Source of the DNA: RPQJ01 sp963700045
GTDB lineage: Bacteria; Pseudomonadota; Gammaproteobacteria; Steroidobacterales; Steroidobacteraceae
Assembly (NCBI GenBank): GCA_963700045.1
Contig: CAVOWK010000033.1
Span: 1-64,000, forward strand
Length of the DNA: 64,000 bases
Direction: 5' to 3'
Shown here: piece after piece, positions 45,587 through 54,280 of the stretch
Numbering within the stretch: the first letter of the stretch is position 1
How the letters are laid out: every line of letters starts with the position of its first letter
The notes under the pieces: model-generated
Database searches by the model: none
What the model was told of the DNA's origin: nothing
The model's input: only the letters and a program-made list of their open reading frames with translations
Program-made: the position numbers and the translations under genes

Positions 45587-47182
45587 TCACGCCGCGCTCG
45601 CCAGGTGTTCGCGCGTTTCACGGAAGGCGACGTCGGGCCAGCGCTCGAGCGTCAGCTGCAGGTTGACGCGTGTCGGCGCGAGATAGACCAGCGCACCGGA
45701 ATGATCGAGCGCGAGGTTGTCGTAGGCCTTGTCGCGGAACTCCGCGAGCTTCTTCGGGTCCGCGCAGTACACCCAGCGCGCGGTGTAGACACTGATGGCG
45801 TCCCAGCTGGCCTGCACCGAGTATTCGTCCTGCAGGCGGAACGCGACGACGTCGAACTGCAGCTGGCCGACGGCGCCGAGGATCAGGTCGTTGTTGCGCA
45901 GCGGCCGGAAGAGCTGCGTGGCACCCTCCTCGCACAACTGGTCGAGGCCCTTCTGCAGCGCCTTCATGCGCAAGGGATCCCTGAGCACCACGCGACGGAA
46001 CAGTTCCGGCGCGAAGTTCGGGATGCCGGTGAACATGATCTTCTCGCCTTCGGTGAGCGTGTCGCCGATGTTGATCGTGCCGTGGTTGTGCAGGCCGATG
46101 ATGTCGCCGGCGTAGGCCTCGTCGGTGTGCTGCCGGTCGGCCGCGAGGAACGTCACGGCGTCGCCGACGCGGATTTCCTTGCCGTGGCGCACGTGGAAGA
46201 GCCGCATGCCCTTGCGGTAGCGACCCGAGCAGATGCGCATGAACGCGATACGGTCGCGATGGCCCGGATCCATGTTCGCCTGGATCTTGAAGACGAAGCC
46301 CGCGAGCGCGTCCTCGTGCGGGTCGACCTCGCGCGTCGTCGTCTCGCGCGCCTGTGGAGCCGGCGCGATCTCGACGAACGCGGACAACAGCTCGGTCACG
46401 CCGAAGTTGTTGATCGCGGAACCGAAGAACACCGGCGTCTGCCGGCCTGCGCGGTACTCCTCGAGATCGAACGCGTGCGACGCGCCCCGCACGAGCTCGA
46501 CTTCGTCGCGGTACGCCTGCGCACGGTCACCCAGGAATGCGGAGGCTTCCGGGCTGTCGAGCCCCTCGATGATTTCGTTGGTGCCCGCCCGGCCCTTCTC
46601 GCCCGCCTGGTAGGCATAGATGCGGTCTTCGAGCAGGTGATAGATGCCGGCCAGGGCACGACCCATGCCGATCGGCCACGTGACCGGTGCGCACGTGATC
46701 TTCAGCACGCGTTCGATTTCATCGAGCAGCTCCGTCGGCTCGCGGCCTTCACGGTCCAGCTTGTTGATGAACGTCATGATCGGCGTGTCGCGCAGCCGGC
46801 AGACTTCCATCAGCTTGATGGTTCGCGCTTCGACGCCCTTCGCGCAGTCGATGACCATGAGCGCCGAGTCGACCGCCGTGAGCGTGCGGTAGGTGTCTTC
46901 GGAGAAGTCCTCGTGACCTGGCGTGTCGAGCAGGTTGACCATGCGTCCCTGGTACGGGAACTGCATGACGCTCGAGGTCACGGAGATGCCGCGCTGCTGT
47001 TCCAGCGCCATCCAGTCGGAGGTCGCGTGGCGCGTGGCTTTGCGGCCCTTGACGGTGCCGGCCAGCTGGATCGCGCCCCCGAACAGCAGCAGCTTTTCGG
47101 TGAGCGTGGTCTTGCCGGCGTCGGGGTGCGAAATGATGGCGAAGGTGCGGCGACGCGCCACTTCGTCGAGCGGTTGATTCAT
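45587..47182 (-). CDS. prfC: Peptide chain release factor 3
   Basis: 531 residues from ATG 47182. GTPase motifs: ISHPDAGKTTLTEKLL (P-loop), QQRGISVTSS (switch I), DTPGHEDFSEDTYR (switch II), FINKLDREG (NKxD) and FFGSAINNFGV (G5). The C-terminal region has the RF3-specific GAVGQLQFDVVAFRLQDEY. It recycles RF1/RF2 after termination. The start overlaps the rimI stop (ATGA), so translation is coupled. Confidence 0.96.
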   Translation of the reverse strand: MNQPLDEVARRRTFAIISHPDAGKTTLTEKLLLFGGAIQLAGTVKGRKATRHATSDWMALEQQRGISVTSSVMQFPYQGRMVNLLDTPGHEDFSEDTYRTLTAVDSALMVIDCAKGVEARTIKLMEVCRLRDTPIMTFINKLDREGREPTELLDEIERVLKITCAPVTWPIGMGRALAGIYHLLEDRIYAYQAGEKGRAGTNEIIEGLDSPEASAFLGDRAQAYRDEVELVRGASHAFDLEEYRAGRQTPVFFGSAINNFGVTELLSAFVEIAPAPQARETTTREVDPHEDALAGFVFKIQANMDPGHRDRIAFMRICSGRYRKGMRLFHVRHGKEIRVGDAVTFLAADRQHTDEAYAGDIIGLHNHGTINIGDTLTEGEKIMFTGIPNFAPELFRRVVLRDPLRMKALQKGLDQLCEEGATQLFRPLRNNDLILGAVGQLQFDVVAFRLQDEYSVQASWDAISVYTARWVYCADPKKLAEFRDKAYDNLALDHSGALVYLAPTRVNLQLTLERWPDVAFRETREHLASAA

Positions 47183-47679
47183 CCGCCGGATTTTAGCGGC
47201 ATTGACAGCTTGAGGACCAACGCATCCTCGCGACCGACCTCGGCCTGGTAGTAACCGCGCCGGCGCCCGACCTCGACGAACCCGAGCGACTGGTAGAGCG
47301 CGATCGCATGCAGATTCGACGGCCGCACCTCCAGGAACACGTCCTGCATGCCCGCCTGGACCGAACGCTCGATCAGCAGCAGCAGCATGCGGCGGCCGAT
47401 GCCGCGGCCGCGGACGGCCCCGGCGACACACAGATTGAGCACGTGCGCCTCGCCCGCGCCCATGGCCACGACGCCGTACGCGACGATTTCACCCGCGCTT
47501 TCCGCCACGCGGCAGAGATAGCCGACACGCAGGCAGTCGCGGAAGATGCTTTCGCTCCAGGGGAACGGATACGAGGACCGCTCGATCGCACCGACGCTGG
47601 TCACGTCGAAGGGCGTCATCGCGCGAAACCGCACGAGGTTCCCGGCATCGGCCGGGGGCGTGATCTCGGCCGAACTCAC
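47179..47679 (-). CDS. rimI: Ribosomal-protein-alanine N-acetyltransferase
   Basis: 166 residues from GTG 47679, which overlaps the upstream glycosylase stop by four bases (GTGA). GNAT fold: RFRAMTPFDVTSVGAIE, YPFPWSESIFRDCL, acetyl-CoA loop VRGRGIGRRML, EVRPSNLHAIALYQSLGFVE. RimI acetylates the N-terminus of ribosomal protein S18. The start is set by the overlap and conserved N-terminus; the GTG is preceded by CGGGC rather than a strong ribosome site. Confidence 0.9.
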   Translation of the reverse strand: MSSAEITPPADAGNLVRFRAMTPFDVTSVGAIERSSYPFPWSESIFRDCLRVGYLCRVAESAGEIVAYGVVAMGAGEAHVLNLCVAGAVRGRGIGRRMLLLLIERSVQAGMQDVFLEVRPSNLHAIALYQSLGFVEVGRRRGYYQAEVGREDALVLKLSMPLKSGG

Positions 47680-48359
47680 GCCCGGCCGCCGCTGGCTGAC
47701 TCCTGCTCCAGCCGGCCGAACAGCTGCCTGGCATGCAGGAGGTCCTGCCAGGACTTGCGCTTTTCGCCGGGACTGCGCAGCAGGTAGGCCGGGTGATAGG
47801 TCACGACCACCGGCCACGCTTGCGCGCCGAACGAATGCACCTTGCCGCGCAACTTGGCGATGGGCGTCTCCGTGGCCAGCAGGTTCTGGGCCGCGATGCG
47901 GCCCACCGCGATCACCAGCGTCGGATTGACCAGGGCGACCTGCCGTTCCAGGTAGCGGCGGCAGCTGGCCGCCTCGCTCGGCTTCGGGTCACGATTGTCG
48001 GGCGGACGGCACTTGAGCACGTTCGCGATGAACACGTCCTCCCGGCGCAGGCCGAGCGCGCGAATCATCGACGTCAGCAACTGCCCCGCACGGCCGACGA
48101 ACGGCTCGCCCTGCTTGTCTTCCTCGGCGCCCGGCGCTTCACCGATGAACATCCAGCGGGCGTGGCGATTACCCACCCCGAACACCGTTTGGGTGCGCGT
48201 GGCATGCAGATCGCACAGATGGCAGGCCGCGACCGCGGCTCGCAACTCGTCCCAATCGAGGTTCGCCGCGTCGTCCGGGTGGGGTGCCGGCGCGCTGCGC
48301 GGCACGTAGACGTCCACGCCGAGCGCCTGCAGGTACGCGACCTGGCGGGCATCCACCAT
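47676..48359 (-). CDS. Uracil-DNA glycosylase, family 4 (iron-sulfur)
   Basis: 227 residues from ATG 48359. Four Cys ligands of the 4Fe-4S cluster are in place: CHLC, VLKCRPP and AASCRR. Active-site blocks: FIGEAPGAEEDKQGEPFVGR and VVVTYHPAYLLRSPG. It removes uracil from DNA. It sits between pssA and rimI; the gap to pssA is 4 bp, so these are one operon. Confidence 0.92.
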   Translation of the reverse strand: MVDARQVAYLQALGVDVYVPRSAPAPHPDDAANLDWDELRAAVAACHLCDLHATRTQTVFGVGNRHARWMFIGEAPGAEEDKQGEPFVGRAGQLLTSMIRALGLRREDVFIANVLKCRPPDNRDPKPSEAASCRRYLERQVALVNPTLVIAVGRIAAQNLLATETPIAKLRGKVHSFGAQAWPVVVTYHPAYLLRSPGEKRKSWQDLLHARQLFGRLEQESASGGRA

Positions 48360-48363
48360 CCGC

Positions 48364-49159
48364 TCAGCCTCCCTGCTCCGGGCGCGTACGGCGGCCGCGG
48401 CGCAGCCTGCGCCATGCCCACCACAGCGGGCCGGAACTGGCGTAAACGGCGAACAACGCAAACAGCATCTCCGGCGGACTGGATCCGACCAGCACGAACC
48501 CGAGCGGCACCAGCACGGTGAAGGCGACCGGGATGCGCATGCGCGGGTCGAGGTCCTTGCCGCTCAGGTAACGGGAAGCGGCTGACCATCAGGCTGCCCG
48601 CGATCAGCGCCACCGCAAAGGCCAGGATCAGATCGCGCAGGCCCTCACGCTGCAGGGACTCGAGCATCCAGACGAATCCCGCGAGCACGGCCGCGCCCGA
48701 CGGACTCGGCAGGCCCTCGAAAAACCGCTTGTCGGCCGTGTCGACCTTGGTATTGAAACGTGCAAGCCGGATGGCGACGCAGGCGGTGTAGAAGAAGGTC
48801 GCCAGCCAGCCGAGTCGTCCCCAGAGATAGCCGTACTCGGCGATCCGGGCCACACCCCACTGGTACGCCACGACGGCCGGCGCCAGGCCGAAGGCCACCA
48901 TGTCCGAGAGGCTGTCGAACTGCGCGCCGAAGTCGCTCTGCGTATTGGTCCAGCGCGCAATGCGGCCGTCGAGACCGTCGCAGACCATGGCAATGAAGAT
49001 CGCCATGCCGGCACGGTCGAAATTGCCGTCCGTGGCAGCCACGATCGCGTAGAAACCCGAGAACAGGACCGCAGTCGTGAACAGGTTGGGCAGCAGGTAC
49101 ACACCGCGGCTGCGTGGACGCGGTCGATCGGCGCCCGTCGCGGGAGATTCAGTCGTCAT
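48364..49159 (-). pseudogene. pssA: Phosphatidylserine synthase, one homopolymer frameshift
   Basis: From ATG 49159 the frame encodes LLPNLFTTAVLFSGFYAIVA and the CDP-alcohol phosphotransferase motif DGLDGRIARWTNTQSDFGAQ then FDSLSD, followed by helices to SLMVSRF. One extra base in the CCC run at 48573-48575 shifts the frame. The correct continuation (RYLSGKDLDPRMRIPVAF) runs to a TGA at 48364. The enzyme joins CDP-diacylglycerol and serine, feeding phosphatidylethanolamine. As the gene is normally indispensable and the rest is perfect, a sequencing error is far more likely than a real mutation. Confidence 0.85.
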
Positions 49160-49310
49160 GGATGGCGCCACCTGGCGGGTGTGAGCGGCCTCCATGATAG
49201 GTAGCGCGGAGTCATCGCACAACGCAGCCTTGCAGGGCGCCCCGGTGGCGCCGGGGAATGCGGCCCGCTCTGGTACCATGGACGCGTTTTTTCTGCTGCC
49301 CGGACGCGAA

Positions 49311-51029
49311 ATGCGACTCTCGACCTATCCTGTCACGACCCTGCGCGACGTTCCTGCCGATGCCGAGGTGGTGAGCCACCAGCTCATGCTGCGCGCCAGC
49401 CTGATCCGCCGCCTCGCGGGCGGCATGTACACCTGGCTGCCGATCGGCCTGCGGGTGCTGCGCAAGGTCGAGAACATCGTCCGCGAGGAAATGAACCGCG
49501 CCGGTGCGTTCGAAGTGCTGATGCCGACCATGCAGCCCGCCGAGTTGTGGGTCGAATCCGGCCGCTGGGACAAGTTCGGCCCGGAACTGCTGCGCATCAA
49601 GGACCGGCACGACCGCTCGTTCTGCTACGGCCCGACGCACGAAGAAGTGATCACGGACATCGCGCGCCGGGAACTGAAGAGCTACCGCCAGCTGCCGGTC
49701 AATTTCTACCAGATCCAGACCAAGTTCCGCGACGAGATCCGCCCGCGCTTCGGCGTGATGCGTGCGCGCGAATTCACGATGAAGGATGCGTATTCGTTCC
49801 ACCTCGACGACGCCTCGCTCGCGGAGGGATACCAGGCCATGTACCGCGCGTACACGGCCATCTTCGAGCGCCTGCAGCTGAAGTTCCGCGCGGTCCGCGC
49901 GGACACCGGCAGTATCGGCGGCAGCGCGTCGCAGGAATTCCACGTACTGGCAGATTCTGGCGAGGACGCCATCGCGTTCTCCGACGGCGACGATTACGCC
50001 GCGAACCTGGAAATGGCCGAAGCGCTGGCGCCGGCGACGCCGCGGGGCGCAGCGACAGCTGCCCTGCAGAAGGTCGCGACGCCGAAAGTCCGCACGATCG
50101 ACGACCTGGCGAAGTTCCTCGGCGTCACGGCCGACAGGTGCATGAAGACGCTGCTGGTCGAAGGCGACCAGGGTGGCGCCGTCGCGATGATCGTCCGCGG
50201 CGATCACGAGCTGAATGCCGTGAAGGCGCAGAAGCTGCCGGGCGTGGCGTCGCCGTTGCGCATGGCGAGCATCGAAGCGGTGCTCGCGACAGCCGGCTGC
50301 GAACCCGGCTTCATCGGGCCCGTGGGATTGAAGTGCAAGGTCTACGTGGACCGCTCGGCGGCCCGCATGTCGGACTTCGTCTGCGGCGCCAACGAGCGCG
50401 ACGTGCATTTCACCGGCGCGAACTGGGGCCGCGATCTGCCGGAGGGCGAAATCGTCGACCTCCGCAACGTGATTGCCGGCGACCCGAGCCCGACCGGCAA
50501 GGGCACGCTCGGCATCGCGCGCGGCATCGAGGTCGGCCACATCTTCCAGCTGGGCCGCAAATACAGCGAAGCCATGAATGCCACCGTGCTCGACGAACAG
50601 GGCAAGTCCGTCGCCATGGCCATGGGGTGTTATGGCATCGGTGTGACGCGCGTCGTGGCGGCGGCCATCGAACAGAATCACGATGAGCGCGGCATCCTCT
50701 GGCCGGAACCCATCGCGCCGTTCGACGTGTCGATCATCCCGATCAACCTGCAGAAGTCCGCCCGCGTCCAGGCAGCGACAGAAGCGCTGTACGCGGAATT
50801 GACCGCAGCCGGCTTCGAGGTCGTGCTCGACGACCGCGACGCGCGGCCCGGCGTGAAGTTTGCCGACGACGAGCTCATCGGCATTCCGCATCGCATCGTC
50901 ATCGGCGACAAGGGCCTCGAACGCGGCATGCTCGAATACAAGCGACGTCGCGATGGCCTGGCGGCCGACGTGCCGCTGGCCGAAGTGGCGGCCTTCCTGC
51001 GCGAGAAGCGGGGCAACCCACGCGCCTGA
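49311..51029 (+). CDS. proS: Prolyl-tRNA synthetase
   Basis: 572 residues from ATG 49311 (MRLSTYPVTTLRD), the length of the E. coli enzyme; the in-frame ATG 49278 would add 11 unconserved residues. Class II motifs: VLMPTMQPAELWVESGRWDK, YCYGPTHEEV-type (FCYGPTHEEVITD), REFTMKDAYSFH, the INS editing domain (GDHELNAVKAQKL) and GCYGIGVTRV motif 3. It charges tRNA-Pro and edits Ala. It is divergent from pssA. Confidence 0.96.
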   Translation: MRLSTYPVTTLRDVPADAEVVSHQLMLRASLIRRLAGGMYTWLPIGLRVLRKVENIVREEMNRAGAFEVLMPTMQPAELWVESGRWDKFGPELLRIKDRHDRSFCYGPTHEEVITDIARRELKSYRQLPVNFYQIQTKFRDEIRPRFGVMRAREFTMKDAYSFHLDDASLAEGYQAMYRAYTAIFERLQLKFRAVRADTGSIGGSASQEFHVLADSGEDAIAFSDGDDYAANLEMAEALAPATPRGAATAALQKVATPKVRTIDDLAKFLGVTADRCMKTLLVEGDQGGAVAMIVRGDHELNAVKAQKLPGVASPLRMASIEAVLATAGCEPGFIGPVGLKCKVYVDRSAARMSDFVCGANERDVHFTGANWGRDLPEGEIVDLRNVIAGDPSPTGKGTLGIARGIEVGHIFQLGRKYSEAMNATVLDEQGKSVAMAMGCYGIGVTRVVAAAIEQNHDERGILWPEPIAPFDVSIIPINLQKSARVQAATEALYAELTAAGFEVVLDDRDARPGVKFADDELIGIPHRIVIGDKGLERGMLEYKRRRDGLAADVPLAEVAAFLREKRGNPRA

Positions 51030-51034
51030 GCGTC

Positions 51035-51613
51035 ATGCGCCGCACGAAGACAGTCGCCCTGCTGCTGCTCGCCGCGTGCGCCCTGCCCTGGGACGTGGCC
51101 CGCGCCGACCGCCAGATGGACCCTGAGTTGCGCGGCGTCATCGCGGCGGCCATCGAACCCGCGCGCTGCTTCGACGACAAGTACGAGCGCGCGGTGTGGT
51201 TCGCGACGATGGAGCCGCGGCTGACGCGCTACGTCGCCGACGCGCAAGAACGCGAGCAGATCCTGCACTCCGTCCACTGCGAGGCGAAGCGGGTCAACAT
51301 CCCGCCCGAACTCGTGCTCGCCGTGATGGACGTCGAAAGCCGTTTCGACCGCTACGCGGTCTCGTCCGCTGGCGCCGTCGGCCTGATGCAGGTCATGACG
51401 TTCTGGCCGCGCGAACTCGGCATGACCAACGATCAGCTCGTGCGCATTCCGGATAACGTGCGCATGGGCACGACGATCCTCGGCTATTACCTGCGCAAGG
51501 AACGCGGCAACTACCAGCGGGCCCTGCAGCGCTACAACGGCAGCCTGGGCCGGCCGCACTACTCGGACCTGGTGATCGACCGGTTGGCGTCGCGCTGGAC
51601 AGTCGCGAACTGA
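51035..51613 (+). CDS. Lytic transglycosylase (SLT domain)
   Basis: 192 residues, 5 bp after proS. A signal peptide (VALLLLAACALPWDVARA) precedes an SLT/lysozyme-like fold: PPELVLAVMDVESRFDRYA with catalytic Glu, SSAGAVGLMQVM, NVRMGTTILGYYLR and RALQRYNGS. It cleaves peptidoglycan glycan strands in the periplasm. It is a short, single-domain member; CALP within the signal could instead make it a lipoprotein. Confidence 0.88.
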   Translation: MRRTKTVALLLLAACALPWDVARADRQMDPELRGVIAAAIEPARCFDDKYERAVWFATMEPRLTRYVADAQEREQILHSVHCEAKRVNIPPELVLAVMDVESRFDRYAVSSAGAVGLMQVMTFWPRELGMTNDQLVRIPDNVRMGTTILGYYLRKERGNYQRALQRYNGSLGRPHYSDLVIDRLASRWTVAN

Positions 51614-51629
51614 ATTGGCGCCGGGCCCG

Positions 51630-51908
51630 TCAGGACGTGCGGAACACCTGCGGCCACGGCTGGACCGATTCCGGGGCGAGTTCTTCGCTCGCCACTGCAG
51701 TCACGCTCGAACCGGGCGAACCTTGCCAGAGCCAGGCGCAGAGCGCGTCGATAGCTTCCGGTGTGCCACAGGCAAGAACCTCGACCCGTCCATCCGGCAG
51801 GTTGCGGGCATGCCCTGTGACACCCAGCACTTCGGCACGGGCACGGGTGCTGGCCCGGTAGAACACGCCCTGGACGCGCCCGGCAACGAAGCAACGGCGC
51901 GCGATCAA
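51630..51908 (-). CDS. acyP: Acylphosphatase
   Basis: 92 residues. The signature VQGVFYRASTRARAEVLGVT contains the catalytic Arg and GHARNLPDGRVEV the catalytic Asn. It hydrolyses acyl phosphates in the cytosol. The start overlaps the DUF4398 stop by 4 bases. Convergent with the transglycosylase gene. Confidence 0.94.
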   Translation of the reverse strand: MIARRCFVAGRVQGVFYRASTRARAEVLGVTGHARNLPDGRVEVLACGTPEAIDALCAWLWQGSPGSSVTAVASEELAPESVQPWPQVFRTS

Positions 51909-52264
51909 GGCTGCTGCGACGCCTTCGCGGCTTCGGCGAGGCTGCGGGCCTCGACGGCCTTGGTGCGGGCAAGCTCCGCCTGGTCGCGGGCGCTACGGTA
52001 ATCGCCGCGCCGCAGGAGGCTTTCCGCGCTCTTCAATAATTGCCTGGCCTCGTCGAGGACCTCGGGCGCGGTGGCGGCGGCGCCTGCGTGCTCTGCGGCA
52101 CGAACCGCCTGCCGGGCATTGCTCATCTCCTGTACCGGCGCACCGGCGCAGCCGCTTACGACTGCCCCGGAAAGCAGTGCAAAGGCCAGCAGGAGCGGCA
52201 AAATGATGCGCGGCAAGCGGGGAAAGCCCTGTAAGAAAAGGCAGGACGCAGGTGAACGTAACAA
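51905..52264 (-). CDS. DUF4398-type lipoprotein
   Basis: About 119 residues with a long N-terminus; the signal LLLAFALLSGAVVSGCAG has a lipobox with Cys near residue 39, so a later start is possible. The mature part is helical (NARQAVRAAEHAGA, VLDEARQLLKSAESLLRRGD) as in DUF4398. It probably sits at the outer membrane. It is upstream of and translationally coupled to acyP. Confidence 0.75.
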   Translation of the reverse strand: MLRSPASCLFLQGFPRLPRIILPLLLAFALLSGAVVSGCAGAPVQEMSNARQAVRAAEHAGAAATAPEVLDEARQLLKSAESLLRRGDYRSARDQAELARTKAVEARSLAEAAKASQQP

Positions 52265-52357
52265 GCGGTCCCTGTACCGTCAAGGCTCGTGGACCTAGAA
52301 TCCGCGCGCCACACGCAGGACGCAACGAGTCGTCCAGACCCGAGGACGGCTACAGAC

Positions 52358-52966
52358 ATGACCGAAGTGCTCGTTCTTTACTATTCCAGGCACGGTGCGA
52401 CGGCCGAAGTGGCCCGTCACATCGTGCGGGGCATCGAATCGGTCGCGGGCGTCACGGCCCGGTTGCGCACGGTACCGCCCGTATCGCCGACCACCGAAGC
52501 CACCGACGCGGCCGTGCCGGAATCGGGGCCACCGTATGCGACACACGACGATCTGACCCAGTGTGACGGCCTGGCGCTTGGCAGTCCAACCCGCTTCGGC
52601 AACATGGCAGCGCCGCTCAAGCATTTCCTGGATGGAACCAGCTCGCTCTGGCTGAACGGCGCGCTCGACCGCAAACCCGCGGCGGTCTTCAGCTCGACCT
52701 CGTCCATGCACGGCGGGCAGGAATCCACCCTGCTCACGATGATGGTTCCGTTGCTGCACCACGGCATGTACCTCGTCGGCCTGCCCTTCACCGCGCCTGC
52801 GCTGAACCGGACGCGCACGGGTGGCTCGCCGTACGGTGCGACTCACCTCGCGGTGCATGGCGCATCCCCGCCGAAGCTGAGTGATGACGAACGCGAGCTG
52901 GCGCAACTGCTGGGCACGTCGTCTGGCAGAAATGGCGGTCGCCGCGCGAGCCGTGCGCATGGTTGA
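52358..52966 (+). CDS. wrbA: WrbA-type NAD(P)H:quinone oxidoreductase, C-terminus shifted
   Basis: From ATG 52358: VLVLYYSRHGATAEVARH (FMN phosphate loop), LGSPTRFGNMAAPLKHFLDG, FSSTSSMHGGQESTL and YLVGLPFTAPALNRT. Flavodoxin-like, it reduces quinones by two electrons. After LLGT the reading frame becomes unlike the family (SSGRNGGRR), whereas an alternate frame gives RLAEMAVAARAVR, as expected. One extra base near 52920 is likely. Only the last ~15 residues are affected. Next come DUF2069 and hda, the usual neighbours. Confidence 0.88.
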   Translation: MTEVLVLYYSRHGATAEVARHIVRGIESVAGVTARLRTVPPVSPTTEATDAAVPESGPPYATHDDLTQCDGLALGSPTRFGNMAAPLKHFLDGTSSLWLNGALDRKPAAVFSSTSSMHGGQESTLLTMMVPLLHHGMYLVGLPFTAPALNRTRTGGSPYGATHLAVHGASPPKLSDDERELAQLLGTSSGRNGGRRASRAHG

Positions 52967-53338
52967 CGAAAGTCTCGACTTCGCGACAGGCGCGGGTCGC
53001 GCACGGGCTCGTCGCGCTCGCGCTCGTCTGCGATGCTGGCCGGCGTTTCGCTGCTGGCGGCCTACCGGTGAACGCAGTGCGGTGACGTTCTGGTTGCTGG
53101 TGCTGTTCTCGTCGCGCCGCTCGTGGTCGCGGTGCCGGGCATGTTCGCGCCGCAACCGGCGAACTTTCGCGTGGGCCACGCTTTGCGTCACGCCCCACTT
53201 CATCTATGCGCTGACCGAATCGTCGCGAACCCCGTCGATCCGCTGCTTGCGGCATTGATGCTCGGTACTGAGCCTGGCGCTGGTGGTGGCGCTCGTCGCG
53301 TACTTGCGGCTTACAAGGGCGGGCGGATCGGTGAGGGC
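52960..53338 (+). pseudogene. DUF2069 membrane protein, several frameshifts
   Basis: Pieces in all three frames add up to a DUF2069-like protein: MVDESLDFA, ARVAHGLVALALVC, AMLAGVSLLAAYR, VTFWLLVLF, VAPLVVAVPGMFAPQPANF, AWATLCVTPHFIYALTES, VANPVDPLLAALML, LSLALVVALVAYLRL. At least four indels occur in about 350 bp, so this is the densest error region of the window. The position between wrbA and hda is the standard one for this family. Real decay or poor sequence cannot be told apart here. Confidence 0.65.
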
Positions 53339-53411
53339 GTTCGTTGCGGGTCTTTTCCGGGCGAGCGGAAAGGCAGACACGCTCGCCCGGAAAAGACCCG
53401 CAACGAACGCC
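53336..53411. repeat. 31-bp perfect hairpin, family member C
   Basis: Arm 53336-53366 is an exact complement of arm 53381-53411, with loop GGAAAGGCAGACAC. The left arm plus loop is nearly the same as the half copy at 44161, and the loop matches (in complement) that of 31469-31543. It lies at the end of the DUF2069 remnant. Confidence 0.9.
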
Positions 53412-53426
53412 TGATCGACCGCGCCT

Positions 53427-53460
53427 GTGCGAATTCTCGTCGAAGCCCGAGAATTCGCAC
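53427..53460. repeat. 13-bp perfect hairpin
   Basis: GTGCGAATTCTCG (53427-53439) and its exact complement (53448-53460) flank an 8-base loop. It follows the larger hairpin by 15 bp, echoing the small/large pair at 31424-31543. Confidence 0.8.
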
Positions 53461-53559
53461 GGCGCATGCAACGTCGACGCGGTCACATCGCATGAACGCC
53501 TGCCGATGAGCAGTGACAGAGCCAGAAAGAGCCTCTGGCGCGAACGCGCTGCCGACTAA

Positions 53560-53584
53560 CCCCTAACCCCTATCCCCTATCCCC
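53560..53584 (-). other. G-quadruplex motif overlapping the hda stop codon
   Basis: The plus strand has four C4 runs spaced by TAA, TAT and TAT, so the minus (hda-sense) strand reads four GGGG tracts with 3-base loops. The motif includes the last hda codons and its TAG stop (53563-53565). Such a sequence is an ideal intramolecular G-quadruplex in DNA or mRNA. Confidence 0.8.
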
Positions 53585-54265
53585 TTCTCCAGCGCATTCC
53601 GCAGGAACGGCACGGTCAACCTGCGCTGCGCCGCGAGCGACGCCGCGTCGAGTTGATCGAGTACGGCAAACAGGGAATGCATGTCGCGCGGCAGGCGGTG
53701 CACGAGGTACAGCGCCGCCTCCTCCGACAACTCGAGTCCCCGACTGGCTGCGCGCAGGCGCAATGCCTCGCACTGCCCCGCTTCGTCGAGTTCGACGAGT
53801 TGATGCACGTCGGCGGCCAGCAGGCGTGAACGCAGGTCGGGCAGCGTGAAGGGCAAAGCTCGCAGGCGGGGCATTGCTCGCGACGACGAGCCGGCCCATG
53901 CCGTCCTGCATCAGCGTGTGCAGACGAAAGATCGCCGCGTTCCAGTCCGGATCCGCGGCGACGGCCTCGAGCCCGTCGAGGCAGACGAGCCCCAGCGTGT
54001 CGCACCCTTCCAGCATCGCGCTGGAGGATGCCAGCGCCAGGTCGATGTAGGCCGCAGCTTCGTTACGCTCGCCAGCCGCCGCGCACGCGGCCTGCAGCAG
54101 ATGCGACTTGCCCGTGCCCGCGCGGCCCCACAGCCAGACGACGAGCGGCGCCGACGGTCGCGAACCCTGCAATGCGGCGCACGCCTGCGCATTGCCGCCG
54201 ACGACGAAACTCGCCAGGCGCGAGGTCTCGCGCAACCGCATGCGCAGGGGCAGCTGCTCCATCAT
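53563..54265 (-). pseudogene. hda: DnaA regulatory inactivator Hda, one homopolymer frameshift
   Basis: From ATG 54265: LPLRMRLRETSRLASFVVGG, Walker A LWGRAGTGKSHLLQAA, Walker B GLVCLDGLEAVA, sensor region RLVVASNA. An extra C in the run at 53868-53871 shifts the frame; the continuation reads LRALPFTLPDLRSRLL, RGLELSEEAALYLVHRLPRD and LFAVLDQLDAASLAAQRRLT. Hda with the sliding clamp drives ATP hydrolysis by DnaA to prevent over-initiation. The rest is perfect, so sequence error is likely. Upstream (higher coordinates) lie the pgsA-like and DUF2066 genes. Confidence 0.88.
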
Positions 54266-54280
54266 TGCCGGCGCAACCGG

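Noticed and set aside
53123..53509. Small proteins containing GSFPGERKGRHA-type sequence (also at 44.2 kb)
   Set aside because: This peptide is just the translation of the hairpin repeat arm and loop; it appears wherever the repeat lies and has no ribosome site or conserved frame.
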